64,000 bases of DNA from Tsukamurella tyrosinosolvens (GTDB lineage: Bacteria > Actinomycetota > Actinomycetes > Mycobacteriales > Mycobacteriaceae), in contig NZ_FNSA01000003.1 of NCBI RefSeq assembly GCF_900104775.1, positions 2,976,001 through 3,040,000 of the forward strand. Direction: 5' to 3'. Positions 37,694-48,468 of the stretch are shown here, in pieces; the first letter of the stretch is position 1, and the number at the start of each line of letters is the position of its first letter. Under the pieces are notes generated by a model. That model saw only the letters and a program-made list of their open reading frames with translations, had not been told where the DNA came from and searched no databases. The position numbers and the translations under genes are program-made.

Positions 37694-40132
37694 CGCCTTC
37701 GCCACCGCGGCGTCGCGGGCCGCGGAAGCCTCGTCCTCGGTCAGCGTCCGATCGCCCGCGCGGAAGCGCAGCGAGAAGGCCATCGACTTGCGGCCCTCGC
37801 CCACCTGCGCGCCTGTGAAGACGTCGAACAGCGAGATCGCCTCCAGGAGTTCGCCGGCACCGTCGGCCAGCGCGGACCGGACGGACTCTGCGGGGACGGC
37901 GGCGTCGACGACGACCGCCACGTCCTGCAGCACCGCCGGGAACGGCGAGACGACGGGCGCGGGCAGGTTCTCCACGAGCGGGATCGCATCGAGGTCGAGC
38001 TCGACGGCGCAGGTGCGGGCCGGGAGCCCGGCACGCTCCAGCGCCGCGGGGTGCAGCTCGCCGGCGTGGCCGATCACCACGTCGCCCGCGAGGACCTCGG
38101 CGCACCGTCCGGGATGGAACGGCGCGTACTGCGCCGCCCGGAGCGTGAGCTCGATGTTGCTCGCGCGGCCGATCTCGCGCACGGCCTCGAAGGCGTCCGT
38201 CGCGTCGGCGGCGCGGCCCTCGCCCCACGGACCGGCGGGGGTGCGCCGGCCCGTGAAGACGACCGCGATGTGCTCGGGCTGGCTCGGTAGCGAGGCGTTG
38301 AGCTCGTCGATCTGCTCCGCGGTCGGGCGGCGGTCAACGGGGATCGGGTCGACGGCGACCGTCGTCTCCGACGGCAGCACGACCTGGGCGATCGTGTACA
38401 GCGCGAGGTCGCGCTGGCCGCGGGAGACGTTGCGCGCCAGGATCTCCAGCAGGCCGGGCAGGAGCGTGGTCGCGAGCGACGGCCGGTCCGACTCGAGCGG
38501 GTTGAGCACCGTCGTGGTGTTCCGGCGCGGGTCGTCGGCCTCCAGGCCCCAGGTGTCGAAGACGCCGGCGGGGAGGAACGGGCTGGTGAGCACCTCGACG
38601 TGGCCGGTGTGCGCGAGCGAGCGGCTCACGGTGCGGCGGCGTCGCTGCCGGGCGCTGAGGCCCCGGCCGCCGGGGGCGGCGGGCAGCACGGGCGGGATCT
38701 GCTCCAGCCCCTCGAGCCGCAGCACCTCCTCGACGAGGTCGGCGACCATGGTCAAGTCGGGCCGCCACGTCGGCGGGGTCACCGTCAGGCTGCTCTCCCC
38801 CTCCACGGCGCACCCGATCTGGGTGAGGCGGCGCACCGTCGTGCCCGGGGCGTAGGTGATGCCCGCGACGCGGTCCGGACGGTCCGCCGCGATGGTCACC
38901 TGCGGGCGCTCGGAGTAGCCGCCGAGGTCGGTGAGCTCGCCCACGACGGTGCCGCCGGCGATCTCGGTGAGCAGGCGGGCCGCCTCGCGGACCGTCCACA
39001 CGGAGATCGCGGGGTCGACGGTGCGCTCGTACCGCTTGGCGGCGTCCGAGCTCAGCTTGTGCCGCTTGCCGGTGCGGAAGACCTTGACCGGGTTCCAGAC
39101 GGCGCCCTCGAGGATCACGTTGACGGTGTCGTCGCCCACCTCGGTGGTCGCGCCGCCCATGACGCCCGCGAGCGAGACGGGCCCGGAATCGTCGACGATG
39201 ACCGCGTCCTCGGGGTCGAGCGTGCGCTCGACGTGGTCGAGGGTCTCCAGGGTCTCGCCGGGGCGCGACGCGCGCACGACGAGGCCGCCGCGCACCTTGT
39301 CGGCGTCGAAGGCGTGCAGCGGCTGGCCGCTGAGCAGCATGAGGTAGTTGGTCACGTCGACCGCGGCGCTGATCGGGCGCACGCCGGAGGTGAGGAGGCG
39401 GCGCTGCAGCCACCACGGGCTCACGGCCTTCGGGTCGATGCCCTCGACGCGCAGCGCGGTGAAGCGCGTGCAGCCGGACTCGGGCTCGACGGTGACGTCC
39501 ACACCACCGTCGCCCGCACCCTGCTCGGGCGACGGGGTGGTGATGTCGGTGAAGGGCAGGTCGTAGCTGCAGGCGAGCTCGCGGGCGAGGCCGCGCACCG
39601 AGAAGGCGTAGCCGCGGTCGGGCGTCACGTTGAGCTCGATGACGGTGTCGTCCATGCCGAGGACGGGCTTGGCGTCGTCGCCGGGCTCCGCGGTGCCCGC
39701 CGGCAGCACGAGGATGCCGGAGTGGTCGGTGCCGAGGCCGAGTTCGGAGACCGAGCAGATCATGCCGTCAGAGACGTGGTCGTAGGTCTTACGGGTGGCG
39801 ATCTCGAAGCCGCCGGGCAGCACCGCGCCCGGCAGGGCGGCCACGATGAGGTCGCCCTCGGCGAAGTTCCGCGCGCCGCAGACGATGCCACGGGGCTCGG
39901 CCTCGCCGACGTCCACCTGGCAGAACCGGATGGGCTTGCGGAAGTTCGTCAGCTCCTCGATGTGCGCCACGCGGCCGATCTTCAGCGGGCCGGTCACGGT
40001 GTCGAGCGAGTCGACCTCCTCGACCTCGAAGCCGACGCGCACGAACCCGGCGTCCAGCTCGTCGGCCGTGACGCCCCAGTCGGGGGTGTCGCGGCGGAGG
40101 ATCTCGGTGAGCCATGACTGTGCAACGCGCAC
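37664..40132 (-). CDS. pheT: Phenylalanyl-tRNA synthetase beta subunit
   Basis: Beta chain of the alpha2-beta2 PheRS. The 822-aa protein has the N-terminal tRNA-binding/EMAP-like domain ([25 protein letters not shown]), B3/B4 editing domain ([12 protein letters not shown]), B5 ([16 protein letters not shown]) and the C-terminal anticodon-binding FDX-ACB domain ([23 protein letters not shown]). It starts at GTG 40132, 52 bases after pheS, in a two-gene operon. It ends inside the convergent MFS gene. Confidence 0.97.
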   Translation of the reverse strand: MRVAQSWLTEILRRDTPDWGVTADELDAGFVRVGFEVEEVDSLDTVTGPLKIGRVAHIEELTNFRKPIRFCQVDVGEAEPRGIVCGARNFAEGDLIVAALPGAVLPGGFEIATRKTYDHVSDGMICSVSELGLGTDHSGILVLPAGTAEPGDDAKPVLGMDDTVIELNVTPDRGYAFSVRGLARELACSYDLPFTDITTPSPEQGAGDGGVDVTVEPESGCTRFTALRVEGIDPKAVSPWWLQRRLLTSGVRPISAAVDVTNYLMLLSGQPLHAFDADKVRGGLVVRASRPGETLETLDHVERTLDPEDAVIVDDSGPVSLAGVMGGATTEVGDDTVNVILEGAVWNPVKVFRTGKRHKLSSDAAKRYERTVDPAISVWTVREAARLLTEIAGGTVVGELTDLGGYSERPQVTIAADRPDRVAGITYAPGTTVRRLTQIGCAVEGESSLTVTPPTWRPDLTMVADLVEEVLRLEGLEQIPPVLPAAPGGRGLSARQRRRRTVSRSLAHTGHVEVLTSPFLPAGVFDTWGLEADDPRRNTTTVLNPLESDRPSLATTLLPGLLEILARNVSRGQRDLALYTIAQVVLPSETTVAVDPIPVDRRPTAEQIDELNASLPSQPEHIAVVFTGRRTPAGPWGEGRAADATDAFEAVREIGRASNIELTLRAAQYAPFHPGRCAEVLAGDVVIGHAGELHPAALERAGLPARTCAVELDLDAIPLVENLPAPVVSPFPAVLQDVAVVVDAAVPAESVRSALADGAGELLEAISLFDVFTGAQVGEGRKSMAFSLRFRAGDRTLTEDEASAARDAAVAKASATVGAVLR

Positions 40133-40184
40133 GGTGGAAGTCCTTCTCCTGGGTGAAATTCTGCGGTGCTGGGGTGCGCCGGCG

Positions 40185-41315
<1,131 letters not shown>

Positions 41316-41945
41316 TTACCGCTGGTACGCGCCCACCAGTTCGGCCAGCGCCCGACGGTGCGCGGCGCGACGATCCGCGGAGACGGCGCGGTCGACGACC
41401 ATCCCCCACACAGCCGCGGCCGCCGCGACGGCGCGGCCGGGTTCACCGGCGGCGCGCGCCACGCAGAAGCATCCCACCGTCATCGCGACGATCGCCTCGC
41501 CCTCTGCAGCGACGTCGATCTCGTCGCCGAGGTCACCCTCGTCGCGGGCGGCGGCGAAGAGCGCAGCGAACACCTCGCTCCACTCGTGCACCGGTCGCGA
41601 CCACGGAGCCAGTTCGGGGTGAGGGCGGTCGACGACCACGCCGAAGGCGGCTCGGAAGCGTACGTCGTCGACCGTGGCCACGAGCGCCTGCAGCGTGATC
41701 TCGGCCGCGTGCAGGACCGGCATCCCCGGAATCGTCGGCGACGCGAGGGCAGGTGCGAACTGCTCCGCGACCAGGGCACCGACGAGCGCCGCCTTGGACG
41801 GGAAGTGGTGGTACATCGCCCCCTTGGTTACTCCGGCGCGGGCGAGAACGTCCACGAGCGCGGCACCGTCGTATCCGCGCGCATCGACGACTTCCGCCAC
41901 CGCGTCGAGGAGCGCTTCCCGCGTCCGCGCTGCCCGTTCCTGCAT
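41316..41945 (-). CDS. TetR family regulator, ScbR/gamma-butyrolactone-receptor-like
   Basis: A 209-aa regulator starting at ATG 41945 (MQERAARTREALLDAVAEVVDARGYDGAALVDVLARAG). The HTH ends VTKGAMYHHFPSKAALV, a close match to the pattern GVTKGALYFHFPSKEAL of Streptomyces ScbR/ArpA butyrolactone receptors, as is the Trp in the ligand domain (HEWSEVFAALF, AAAVWGMVVDRAV). Similar proteins also serve as drug-pump regulators. It is divergent from an SMR pump with a palindromic site between. A longer in-frame start upstream would overlap that promoter. Confidence 0.88.
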   Translation of the reverse strand: MQERAARTREALLDAVAEVVDARGYDGAALVDVLARAGVTKGAMYHHFPSKAALVGALVAEQFAPALASPTIPGMPVLHAAEITLQALVATVDDVRFRAAFGVVVDRPHPELAPWSRPVHEWSEVFAALFAAARDEGDLGDEIDVAAEGEAIVAMTVGCFCVARAAGEPGRAVAAAAAVWGMVVDRAVSADRRAAHRRALAELVGAYQR

Positions 41946-41956
41946 CGCTCCCCCTC

Positions 41957-42002
41957 TTGACAGTTCACACCGATCCCGTGAAACATACCAACCGGTCTGA
42001 AT
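41957..42002 (+). promoter_or_regulatory. Promoter and TetR operator before the SMR pump
   Basis: TTGACA (41957-41962) followed after 18 bases by AAACAT (41981-41986). An imperfect palindrome ATACCAACCGGTCTGAAT (41985-42002), 12 of 18 positions symmetric around ACCGGT, overlaps the start of transcription. Confidence 0.6.
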
Positions 42003-42015
42003 TAGTGGAGGTGAA

Positions 42016-42348
42016 ATGTCCCGCACCGCAACTCTCCTTCTCGCGGCGGCCGTCGTCTGCGAGGTCGCCGGCACCCTCGCGCTCCGCGCGACGGACGGCT
42101 ACAAGAGCCTCTGGCCGCTCATCATCGTGATCCCCGGCTACCTCGGCGCCTTCGCCTTCCTCGGGCTGTCACTCCGCGAGATATCCGTCGGCGTCGCGTA
42201 CGCGGTCTGGTCCGCGGCGGGCACCGTACTGGTCACCGGCTCGGCGGCCCTCCTCTTCGGCGATCGCGTCTCCGCGACCACGATCGTCGGCATGGCCGTG
42301 ACCGTGATCGGTGTCGCGATCATCAACCTCTCGACGGCAGCCGAATGA
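42016..42348 (+). CDS. SMR family multidrug/quaternary ammonium efflux pump
   Basis: A 110-aa four-helix protein, normal for EmrE/QacE pumps. The essential membrane Glu is Glu16 (VVCEVAGTLALRATDGY). The helix-2/3 block PGYLGAFAFLGLSLREISVGVAYAVWSAAGTV is the family signature. It starts at ATG 42016 with GGAGG six bases upstream. The stop overlaps the DUF5360 gene (ATGA) and the divergent TetR probably controls both. It should work as an antiparallel dimer exporting cations for protons. Confidence 0.95.
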   Translation: MSRTATLLLAAAVVCEVAGTLALRATDGYKSLWPLIIVIPGYLGAFAFLGLSLREISVGVAYAVWSAAGTVLVTGSAALLFGDRVSATTIVGMAVTVIGVAIINLSTAAE

Positions 42349-42764
42349 GGGGCGCGAAGGCGACGCTCCTCGCGATCGATCTGGCCCTGGCCGCCTACTG
42401 GGCGGCGATCATCGCCGGCGCCCTCCCCGAGCAGTGGCGCTTCCGCGACTACTCGAACCCCGTCGTCCAGACGTGGAACTGGTCGTTCCTCCCGCTCGAC
42501 GTGCTCGCCGTCGGCCTCAGCGCCGGGGGGCTGCAGCTCATGCGCACGCGACCGTCGACAGGGCGGATCGTGCTCACCGCCGGTTGTGCACTCACCTTCT
42601 GCGCGGGCCTCATGGCGATCTCGTTCTGGGCGCTCGCGGGCGACGTCGACCTCCTCTGGTGGGTGCCCAACGTCGCACTGATGGCGGTCCCGGCGATCGT
42701 CGTCATCGGCCTCGCCCGCACCCCCGCGGACGTCAGCGAGCGCGCTCAGCCAGCCAGACCCTGA
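42345..42764 (+). CDS. DUF5360 (YvaD-like) membrane protein
   Basis: A 139-aa protein with four predicted helices and the family pattern AIDLALAAYWAA...YSNPVVQTWNWSFLPLDVLAVGLS. The function is unknown; YvaD of Bacillus also sits beside SMR-type pump genes, as I recall. Starts at ATG 42345 within the SMR stop. The 3' end overlaps the convergent YjbR-family gene by 32 bases. Confidence 0.8.
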   Translation: MRGAKATLLAIDLALAAYWAAIIAGALPEQWRFRDYSNPVVQTWNWSFLPLDVLAVGLSAGGLQLMRTRPSTGRIVLTAGCALTFCAGLMAISFWALAGDVDLLWWVPNVALMAVPAIVVIGLARTPADVSERAQPARP

Positions 42765-43137
42765 CCACGGTCTTCGGCGCGCACGCGCACCAGGCGTCCT
42801 CGATGACTTCGGCCAGTTCGTCGCGGGTGATCTCACCAAGCCGGGACGCCCGGATCAGGACGGCGTTGTAGCCGTCGAAGTGCGGCGTGGTGAAGAACGG
42901 CCCGTCCGCCTGAACCAGCGCGAGCTTGTCGGATTCGTCGGGCGTGCGGATCAGGATCACGTCGTCGAGCCGGACGCCGTCGGCGTCGACCGCGTCGGGC
43001 CGCGGAGACCGGTTGCCGCAGAAGACCTTCTTGCTCACCTGCCACGCCGGGCGGCCACCCCACGCCGCGACCTCCACGACGCGGGGCAGGGCGAGCGCGA
43101 TCGCGGCCACGTCCTCGATCCGCGCCGCTCTCGTCAC
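42733..43137 (-). CDS. MmcQ/YjbR family protein
   Basis: A 134-aa protein of the MmcQ/YjbR (CyaY-like DNA-binding) family: AAIALALPRVVEVAAWGGRPAWQVSKKVFC at the N-terminus and FFTTPHFDGYNAVLIR...ELAEVIEDAWCACAPKTVV at the C-terminus. The biochemical role is not established. It is a single gene on the minus strand and its end overlaps the DUF5360 gene. Confidence 0.88.
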   Translation of the reverse strand: MTRAARIEDVAAIALALPRVVEVAAWGGRPAWQVSKKVFCGNRSPRPDAVDADGVRLDDVILIRTPDESDKLALVQADGPFFTTPHFDGYNAVLIRASRLGEITRDELAEVIEDAWCACAPKTVVRVWLAERAR

Positions 43138-43157
43138 GAATCCGACGGTACGCCCGC

Positions 43158-43412
43158 TCAGCGGCAGTTCGCGACGTACGGCATCGAGCCGTACGGACCC
43201 CAGATCTTCGATTCGGCATCGGCACGCGCCGCCGCCCGATTCGGTCCGGTGCCGTGCACCGTGCCCGCGAACGACGAGAACTGGTTGCCGAACTGCTGCG
43301 CGTAGACGTCGCAGGTGACGGTGAGGGGCGCGCCGGGCGCGGCCTGTGCGACAGCGGCGGGGGCCACGACCACGCCCAGTCCGACGATTCCCGCGATGAC
43401 GATGCGCTTCAT
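43158..43412 (-). CDS. Small secreted protein with signal peptide
   Basis: An 84-aa protein starting at ATG 43412 with GGAGGAG six bases upstream. Residues 1-25 (MKRIVIAGIVGLGVVVAPAA) form a Sec signal peptide with cleavage likely after AQA. The mature part of about 58 residues has two Cys (TCDVYAQQF and VANCR), likely a disulfide. I do not recognise the family, though small Cys-pair secreted proteins with GTGPNRAAARADAE-like helices are common in Mycobacteriales. The upstream in-frame start (43439) would mask the signal peptide. Confidence 0.8.
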   Translation of the reverse strand: MKRIVIAGIVGLGVVVAPAAVAQAAPGAPLTVTCDVYAQQFGNQFSSFAGTVHGTGPNRAAARADAESKIWGPYGSMPYVANCR

Positions 43413-43508
43413 CTCGATCTCCTCCACATTATTCGACACCTTTCATTCATCACATCACACCGTCGTGGTCGCCGCGCGCCCGGAGCACGCATACGGTGTG
43501 ATGAGCGC

Positions 43509-44111
43509 ATGACGGACGTGCCCCGCCTGCTGACCGTGATCGCCGACGAGATCGTGCCGCTGACCCGCGCCGGCGTCGCGGCGGGGAACAAACTGTTCGG
43601 TGCGGCGATCCTCCGCACGAGCGACCTGAGCACCGTGATCGCGGCTACCAACGACGAGACGTCGAACCCGCTCTGGCACGGCGAGATCCACGCGATCAAA
43701 CAGTTCTACGAGCTCGACGACCGCCCTGCGCCCGCGGACTGTCTGTTCCTCGCGACGCACGAACCCTGCTCCCTGTGCCTGTCGGGCATCGCCTGGTCCG
43801 GCTTCGACAACTTCTCCTACCTGTTCAGCCACAGCGACTCCGAACGATCCTTCGCGATCCCGCACGACATCCGGATCCTGACCGAGGTCTATGCCGTCCC
43901 CGACCCCGACCGCACGGCACCGGCGCCCGGCCGTGACCTGTACAACCGGAGCAATGCGTTCTTCCGCGCAACCGACCTCATGCCGCTCGCGCGAGCCGAG
44001 TGCCCCGACCGGTTGGAGGACCTGATAGCGGTCTACGACGACCTGTCCCGGACCTACCAGGCGAGCAAGAACGAGGACGGTTCCGCATCGGGCAACATCG
44101 CCCTGGCGTGA
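43509..44111 (+). CDS. Cytidine/deoxycytidylate deaminase family protein
   Basis: A 200-aa zinc deaminase. The metal and proton-shuttle residues are His57 and Glu59 (HGE) with Cys87 and Cys90 (PCSLC). The C-terminal half (SYLFSHSDSERSFAIPHDIRILTEVYAV) is longer than in small nucleoside deaminases. It might act on guanine, cytosine or a modified base; the adjacent NCS2 permease gene, 61 bases downstream on the same strand, points to nucleobase use. Starts at ATG 43509. Confidence 0.87.
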   Translation: MTDVPRLLTVIADEIVPLTRAGVAAGNKLFGAAILRTSDLSTVIAATNDETSNPLWHGEIHAIKQFYELDDRPAPADCLFLATHEPCSLCLSGIAWSGFDNFSYLFSHSDSERSFAIPHDIRILTEVYAVPDPDRTAPAPGRDLYNRSNAFFRATDLMPLARAECPDRLEDLIAVYDDLSRTYQASKNEDGSASGNIALA

Positions 44112-44172
44112 TGCAACACCGCCGTCACATCGAGGCAATCGATCGACGGATCGGGCTGCCTACCGTCGGGCC

Positions 44173-45654
44173 ATGGCGATCACGACGACGGACGGCGGCA
44201 CGCCGCACACGCGACCCGAGGACGAGTACCTGGGCGTCGGGAAGACGCTCGGCTACGGGATCCAGCACATCCTCGCGATGTTCGGCGGTGTCATCGCCGT
44301 TCCGCTGATCGTGGGCGGCGCGGCCGGCTTGGACACCGCGCAGAAGGCGCTCCTCGTCGCGAGCGGGCTGTTCGTCAGCGGCCTGGCGACGATGCTGCAG
44401 ACGCTCGCCGTGCCGTTCTTCGGCAGCAGGCTGCCGTTGGTGCAGGGCACCAGTTTCGCGACCGTCTCGACGATCCTCACGATCCTCGCCGGCGACCCCG
44501 AACACGGGCTCCGTGTCGTCTTCGGATCGTTGCTCGTCGCCGCGGCGATCGGTCTGGCCATCACCCCGTTCTTCGCGCGGGTGATCCGCTTCTTCCCACC
44601 CGTCGTGACCGGGTCGATCATCACGGTGATCGGCCTGTCGCTCATGCCGGTCGCGGCGGGGTGGATCACGGGGCAGCCGACGATCACCGTCGACGGGCAG
44701 AAGGTGGCCAATCCGGATTTCGCGGCGCTCCCTAGCATCGGCCTTGCGATGTTCACGTTCCTCGCCGTCGTCCTGCTCAGCAAGGTGCGCGTGTTCTCCC
44801 GGCTGTCGGTGCTGCTGGGGCTGGCGGTCGGCACCGTCGTCGCCCTGATCTTCGGCCGCGCCGATGTCGGCGCCGTGGGATCCGCGTCGGTGTTCTCCCT
44901 CCCCCACCCCTTCGCCTTCGGCGGGCCGATGTTCGAGATCGGCGCGATCGTCTCGCTCACCGTCGTGATCCTGGTGACCATGGTCGAGACCACCGCCGAC
45001 ATCCTGGCGGTCGGCGAGGTCGTGGGCACGAAGGTCGATGCGCGTCGGGTCGCCGACGGGCTGCGGGCCGACATGGCGTCCTCGTTGCTGGCGCCGGTGT
45101 TCAACTCGTTCCCCGCCACCGCGTTCGCGCAGAACGTCGGGCTGGTCGCGCTCACCGGGATCAAGAGCCGGTTCGCCGTGGCGGCGGGCGGCGCGATCCT
45201 CCTGCTCCTCGGGCTGTCCCCGATGGCGGCGGCCGCGTTCAGCGTGATCCCCGGGCCGGTGCTCGGGGGCGCCGGGATCGTGTTGTTCGGCACCGTCGCG
45301 GCCAGTGGGATCCGCACTCTCGCCAAGGTCGACTACCAGGGCAACAACAATCTGCTCATCGTCGCGGCGGCGATCGCCTTCGGGCTCATCCCCGTGGTCT
45401 CCACCGACTTCTGGCACGCCTTCCCCGCCTGGTTCGTGGTGATCTTCCACTCGGGCATCAGCGCGGCGGCGATCGTGGCGGTGGTCCTCAACCTGCTGTT
45501 CAACGTCCTCCTCCCCGGCGCGCCCGCTCAGCCGTCGATCGTGGCGGCCGGCCCCACGGTCGGAGTTCCCGGCGGCGAACGCGTGGTTCAGGAGTCCGAC
45601 GGTGCCGGCGCGCCGTCGGCCACGGCGGCGCGGGGCGCGCGCACGTCCGCCTGA
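44173..45654 (+). CDS. NCS2 (NAT) family xanthine/uric acid-type permease
   Basis: A 493-aa membrane transporter with about 12-14 helices. Helix-8 ETTADILAVGEVVGT and the family stretch NSFPATAFAQNVGLVALTGIKSR match the UacT/PucJ-type purine group. N-terminal GYGIQHILAMFGGVIAVPLIVGGAAGL is the usual start. Likely imports xanthine or urate with protons. The last 40 residues are Ala/Gly-rich. Its 3' end overlaps the convergent acyltransferase-like gene by 67 bases. Confidence 0.92.
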   Translation: MAITTTDGGTPHTRPEDEYLGVGKTLGYGIQHILAMFGGVIAVPLIVGGAAGLDTAQKALLVASGLFVSGLATMLQTLAVPFFGSRLPLVQGTSFATVSTILTILAGDPEHGLRVVFGSLLVAAAIGLAITPFFARVIRFFPPVVTGSIITVIGLSLMPVAAGWITGQPTITVDGQKVANPDFAALPSIGLAMFTFLAVVLLSKVRVFSRLSVLLGLAVGTVVALIFGRADVGAVGSASVFSLPHPFAFGGPMFEIGAIVSLTVVILVTMVETTADILAVGEVVGTKVDARRVADGLRADMASSLLAPVFNSFPATAFAQNVGLVALTGIKSRFAVAAGGAILLLLGLSPMAAAAFSVIPGPVLGGAGIVLFGTVAASGIRTLAKVDYQGNNNLLIVAAAIAFGLIPVVSTDFWHAFPAWFVVIFHSGISAAAIVAVVLNLLFNVLLPGAPAQPSIVAAGPTVGVPGGERVVQESDGAGAPSATAARGARTSA

Positions 45655-46940
45655 GCCGCACCGGCGACCGCCCTCGCCGTGCCGAGCGCCCCCACGAACG
45701 CGACGAGCGCCCACCACCCCGTCGATGAGCCGAGTCCCTCCTTCGCCATGAGCAGCACCGCCACCCCGGCGACGCACACGAGACCGCCCGCGAGGGCGCC
45801 TCGTGCACCGCGGGCCGTGACGCGGGCGTCCCACCACGGGATCCGTCGGTGCTCCAGCGGCGAGAGCAGGACGAACAGCGCGAACATCACGACCGCGAAG
45901 ACCGCGGCGCGCAGCGCCATCAGGCCCCAGAATCCCGATTGGGCCGGGTCGACCGCGTCGACGCCCACGGCGTGCAGCGCGAAGGCCGCGACGGCGATCG
46001 CGGGGATGTGCCACAGGTAGAGCGTCATCGCGCCGCCGTTGCCCACCGCCACCGGGTACCAGACCCGCGGGCTCCGGGCCCACCGGCCGATAGCGGGCGC
46101 CGCCGCGACGAAGAGCAGGCTCACCCACACGCAGTGCAGTCCCAGGAGGAACGTGGGCGGCGTGGTGTTCGAGAAGGTCTCGGCCCCGGTCACGACGAGC
46201 GGCACGTCGTACGGGCCGACCACGACCGCGGCGACGGCCGCGACGAACGCTACCGCGGCGGCCGCCAGCGCGAACCGGGCCGGAATCATCCGGCGCGCGT
46301 ATGCCACGCCGATGACCACGGGGATCAGCCACACGACCAGGAAGTTCGGGAAGCCCCACTCGATCGCGCCCGTGGCGAGGCGCGCACCGTCGACCAGCGC
46401 GGAGGCGGCCAGCAGCAGCACGACGATCCCACCGAGCGCTGCGGCGCCGCACCGCATCAGCGCGGGCACGAACGCCAGGACCAGCAGGTACACGCCGATG
46501 AACCACAGCAGCGCGACGGACTCACCGCCGAGGCGCTCGGCGCTCGATTCCCCCAGGATCAGCCGCGTCGCGCCCAGCGCGAGCGACCAGAACGCCAGGT
46601 ACCAGAACACCGGGCGGGCGAGCCGCTGCGCCCGTCCTAGCAGCCACCCGCCCCACGCGGTCCCCGGCTTCAGTCCGTAGGCGGACGAGGCCGCGCCCGC
46701 GAGGAAGAACAGCGGCATCACCTGCAGCACCCAGGTGATCGGCTGCAGGGACGGCTGCGCGCCGAGGGTATTGCCCACCCACACGCCCGACGGGGTGACA
46801 GTAGCGAGCAGGAGCACGCAGTGGCCGAACATGACGACGAGCAGGCTCGCGAGGCGGGCGACGTCGATCGCGCGGTCGCGGGTGTCCGGGGTGCCGTCGA
46901 GGACGGCGGCGCGGGCGGGCAGCAATCTCATGGTCACCAT
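45588..46940 (-). CDS. Acyltransferase-3-like integral membrane protein
   Basis: A 450-aa protein with about ten predicted helices. It begins RDRAIDVARLASLLVVMFGHC, the acyltransferase-3 (OafA/NolL-like) helix 1 with the conserved His, followed by QVMPLFFLAGAASSAYGL and a membrane pattern with LYLWHIPA near residue 310. It probably transfers acyl groups to an extracellular glycan or lipid. ATG 46940 is used; GTG 46937 and ATG 46931 are alternatives. The C-terminal 50 residues overlap the permease gene on the other strand. Confidence 0.82.
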   Translation of the reverse strand: MVTMRLLPARAAVLDGTPDTRDRAIDVARLASLLVVMFGHCVLLLATVTPSGVWVGNTLGAQPSLQPITWVLQVMPLFFLAGAASSAYGLKPGTAWGGWLLGRAQRLARPVFWYLAFWSLALGATRLILGESSAERLGGESVALLWFIGVYLLVLAFVPALMRCGAAALGGIVVLLLAASALVDGARLATGAIEWGFPNFLVVWLIPVVIGVAYARRMIPARFALAAAAVAFVAAVAAVVVGPYDVPLVVTGAETFSNTTPPTFLLGLHCVWVSLLFVAAAPAIGRWARSPRVWYPVAVGNGGAMTLYLWHIPAIAVAAFALHAVGVDAVDPAQSGFWGLMALRAAVFAVVMFALFVLLSPLEHRRIPWWDARVTARGARGALAGGLVCVAGVAVLLMAKEGLGSSTGWWALVAFVGALGTARAVAGAAQADVRAPRAAVADGAPAPSDS

Positions 46941-46996
46941 GCTTCCGGCGCGGGCGCCGTTAGGGATGAGTAGTCCTACCCGGAATCGGTGAGAAC

Positions 46997-47794
46997 CTAT
47001 CCCCGATTCTGCACGCGGGAGCTGGCGTAGAGGCAGATCGACGCGGCGGTGGCGAGGTTGAGGGACTCGGCGCGGCCCCGGATGGGAATGGCGATGCGGT
47101 GGTCGGCAAGGGCCTGCAGGGCGCGCGGCAGGCCGTGGGCCTCGTTGCCGAACAGCCAGGCGGTGGGGCCGGCGAGCAGCTCGTCGGCGTCGTCGAGCGA
47201 GACCTCCCCGTCGGCGGCGGTCGCGAGCACCGTCAGGTCCGAGTCCTTGAGCTGCGCGATCGCCGCGGCGGCGTCGCGCTCCTGCACGACGGGCAGGTGG
47301 AAGACGGAGCCGGCGGAGGCGCGCACGACCTTGCCGTTCATCGGGTCGACGGCGTCGCCGGCGAGGAGCACGGCATCCGCGCCGACCGCATCGGCCACGC
47401 GGATGACGGTGCCGGCGTTGCCGGGCTCCGCGACGTCGACGGGTACGGCGACCAGCCGCGCACCGTCGGGCACGCGAGCCTCAGGCAGGGCCCGGCAGAC
47501 GGCCACGATGCCGGGCGGGGTGACGGTGTCCGACAGGCCCCGCATGGCACGCTCCGTCACGTAGGCCTCGCCGCCGGTGAGCAGCTCGGGGTACCGCTCG
47601 GCCCCTTCCTCGGTGACGAAGAGCTCGTCGACGAGGCCCGCGGCGAGCGCGGAGGTGACGGCGTTGGAGCCCTCCGCGAGGAACCGCCCGGCCTTGCGGC
47701 GGCCCGCGGCGCGAAGGAGCTTGGACGCGGCAACGACCCGCGGGGTCCGCTCCGTGAAGAGCTGGTCCGCGGGTCGTTGCGAGTGCTGCGTCAA
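46997..47794 (-). CDS. SpoU/TrmH family rRNA methyltransferase (TsnR-like)
   Basis: A 265-aa SPOUT methyltransferase for 2'-O-methylation of rRNA or tRNA. The N-terminal substrate-binding domain (VAASKLLRAAGRRKAGRFLAEG) precedes the SpoU knot with motifs PGNAGTVIRVADAVGADAV, WLFGNEAHGLP and IPIRGRAESLNLATAASI. It starts at TTG 47794, one base after the rplT stop, with no clear ribosome site, so translation is probably coupled. The position after infC-rpmI-rplT matches M. tuberculosis tsnR (Rv1644). Confidence 0.92.
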   Translation of the reverse strand: MTQHSQRPADQLFTERTPRVVAASKLLRAAGRRKAGRFLAEGSNAVTSALAAGLVDELFVTEEGAERYPELLTGGEAYVTERAMRGLSDTVTPPGIVAVCRALPEARVPDGARLVAVPVDVAEPGNAGTVIRVADAVGADAVLLAGDAVDPMNGKVVRASAGSVFHLPVVQERDAAAAIAQLKDSDLTVLATAADGEVSLDDADELLAGPTAWLFGNEAHGLPRALQALADHRIAIPIRGRAESLNLATAASICLYASSRVQNRG

Positions 47795-47795
47795 G

Positions 47796-48176
47796 TTACG
47801 CGACGGGCGCGTTCACGTCGGCGGGGAGCGCCTTGCGGGCGACCTCGACGAGCGCGGTGAAGGCGGCCGGATCGGAGACGGCGATCTCGGCGAGGTTCTT
47901 GCGGTCGACCTCGACGCCGGCCAGGTTCAGACCCTGGATCAGGCGGTTGTAGGTCAGGTCGTTGGCCCGCGCGGCGGCGTTGATACGCGTGATCCACAGC
48001 TTGCGGAAGTCGCCCTTGCGCGCACGACGGTCGCGGTACGCGTAGGTGAGCGAGTGGAGCTGCTGCTCCTTGGCCTTGCGGTAGAGGCGCGACCGCTGAC
48101 CGCGGTAGCCCTTCGAGGCCTCGAGGATGGAACGACGCTTCTTCTGAGCGTTCACTGCGCGCTTGACGCGTGCCAT
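47796..48176 (-). CDS. rplT: 50S ribosomal protein L20
   Basis: A 126-aa basic protein ([37 protein letters not shown]), typical L20, needed for early 50S assembly through 23S domain I. Third gene of infC-rpmI-rplT, 50 bases after rpmI. L20 homologues in other bacteria can regulate this operon. Confidence 0.98.
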   Translation of the reverse strand: MARVKRAVNAQKKRRSILEASKGYRGQRSRLYRKAKEQQLHSLTYAYRDRRARKGDFRKLWITRINAAARANDLTYNRLIQGLNLAGVEVDRKNLAEIAVSDPAAFTALVEVARKALPADVNAPVA

Positions 48177-48226
48177 AGGTCTTCGTCCTTACGTGATGAA
48201 AAGTTCTAGCGGGTACCGGGAGCGGC

Positions 48227-48421
48227 TTACTTGCCGAGCAGCTTCTTGATGCGACGCACGTCGGCGGGCGCGACCTCGGCCACACCGTCGAGGCGACGGG
48301 TCACGCGCGAGCTCTTGTGCTCGAGCAGGTGGCGGCGGCCGGCCTTCTGGCGCAGGACCTTGCCACTCCCCGAGATCTTGAAGCGCTTCGAGGTACCGCT
48401 GTGGGACTTGTTCTTCGGCAT
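48227..48421 (-). CDS. rpmI: 50S ribosomal protein L35
   Basis: A 64-aa protein ([23 protein letters not shown]...), full-length L35 with its basic [11 protein letters not shown] centre. It lies 47 bases after the infC stop, in the conserved infC-rpmI-rplT operon. Confidence 0.98.
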   Translation of the reverse strand: MPKNKSHSGTSKRFKISGSGKVLRQKAGRRHLLEHKSSRVTRRLDGVAEVAPADVRRIKKLLGK

Positions 48422-48468
48422 GTGTTCGTCTCTCTGTCTCGTTCTACTGCCGTGCGCGACGTGCGTCG

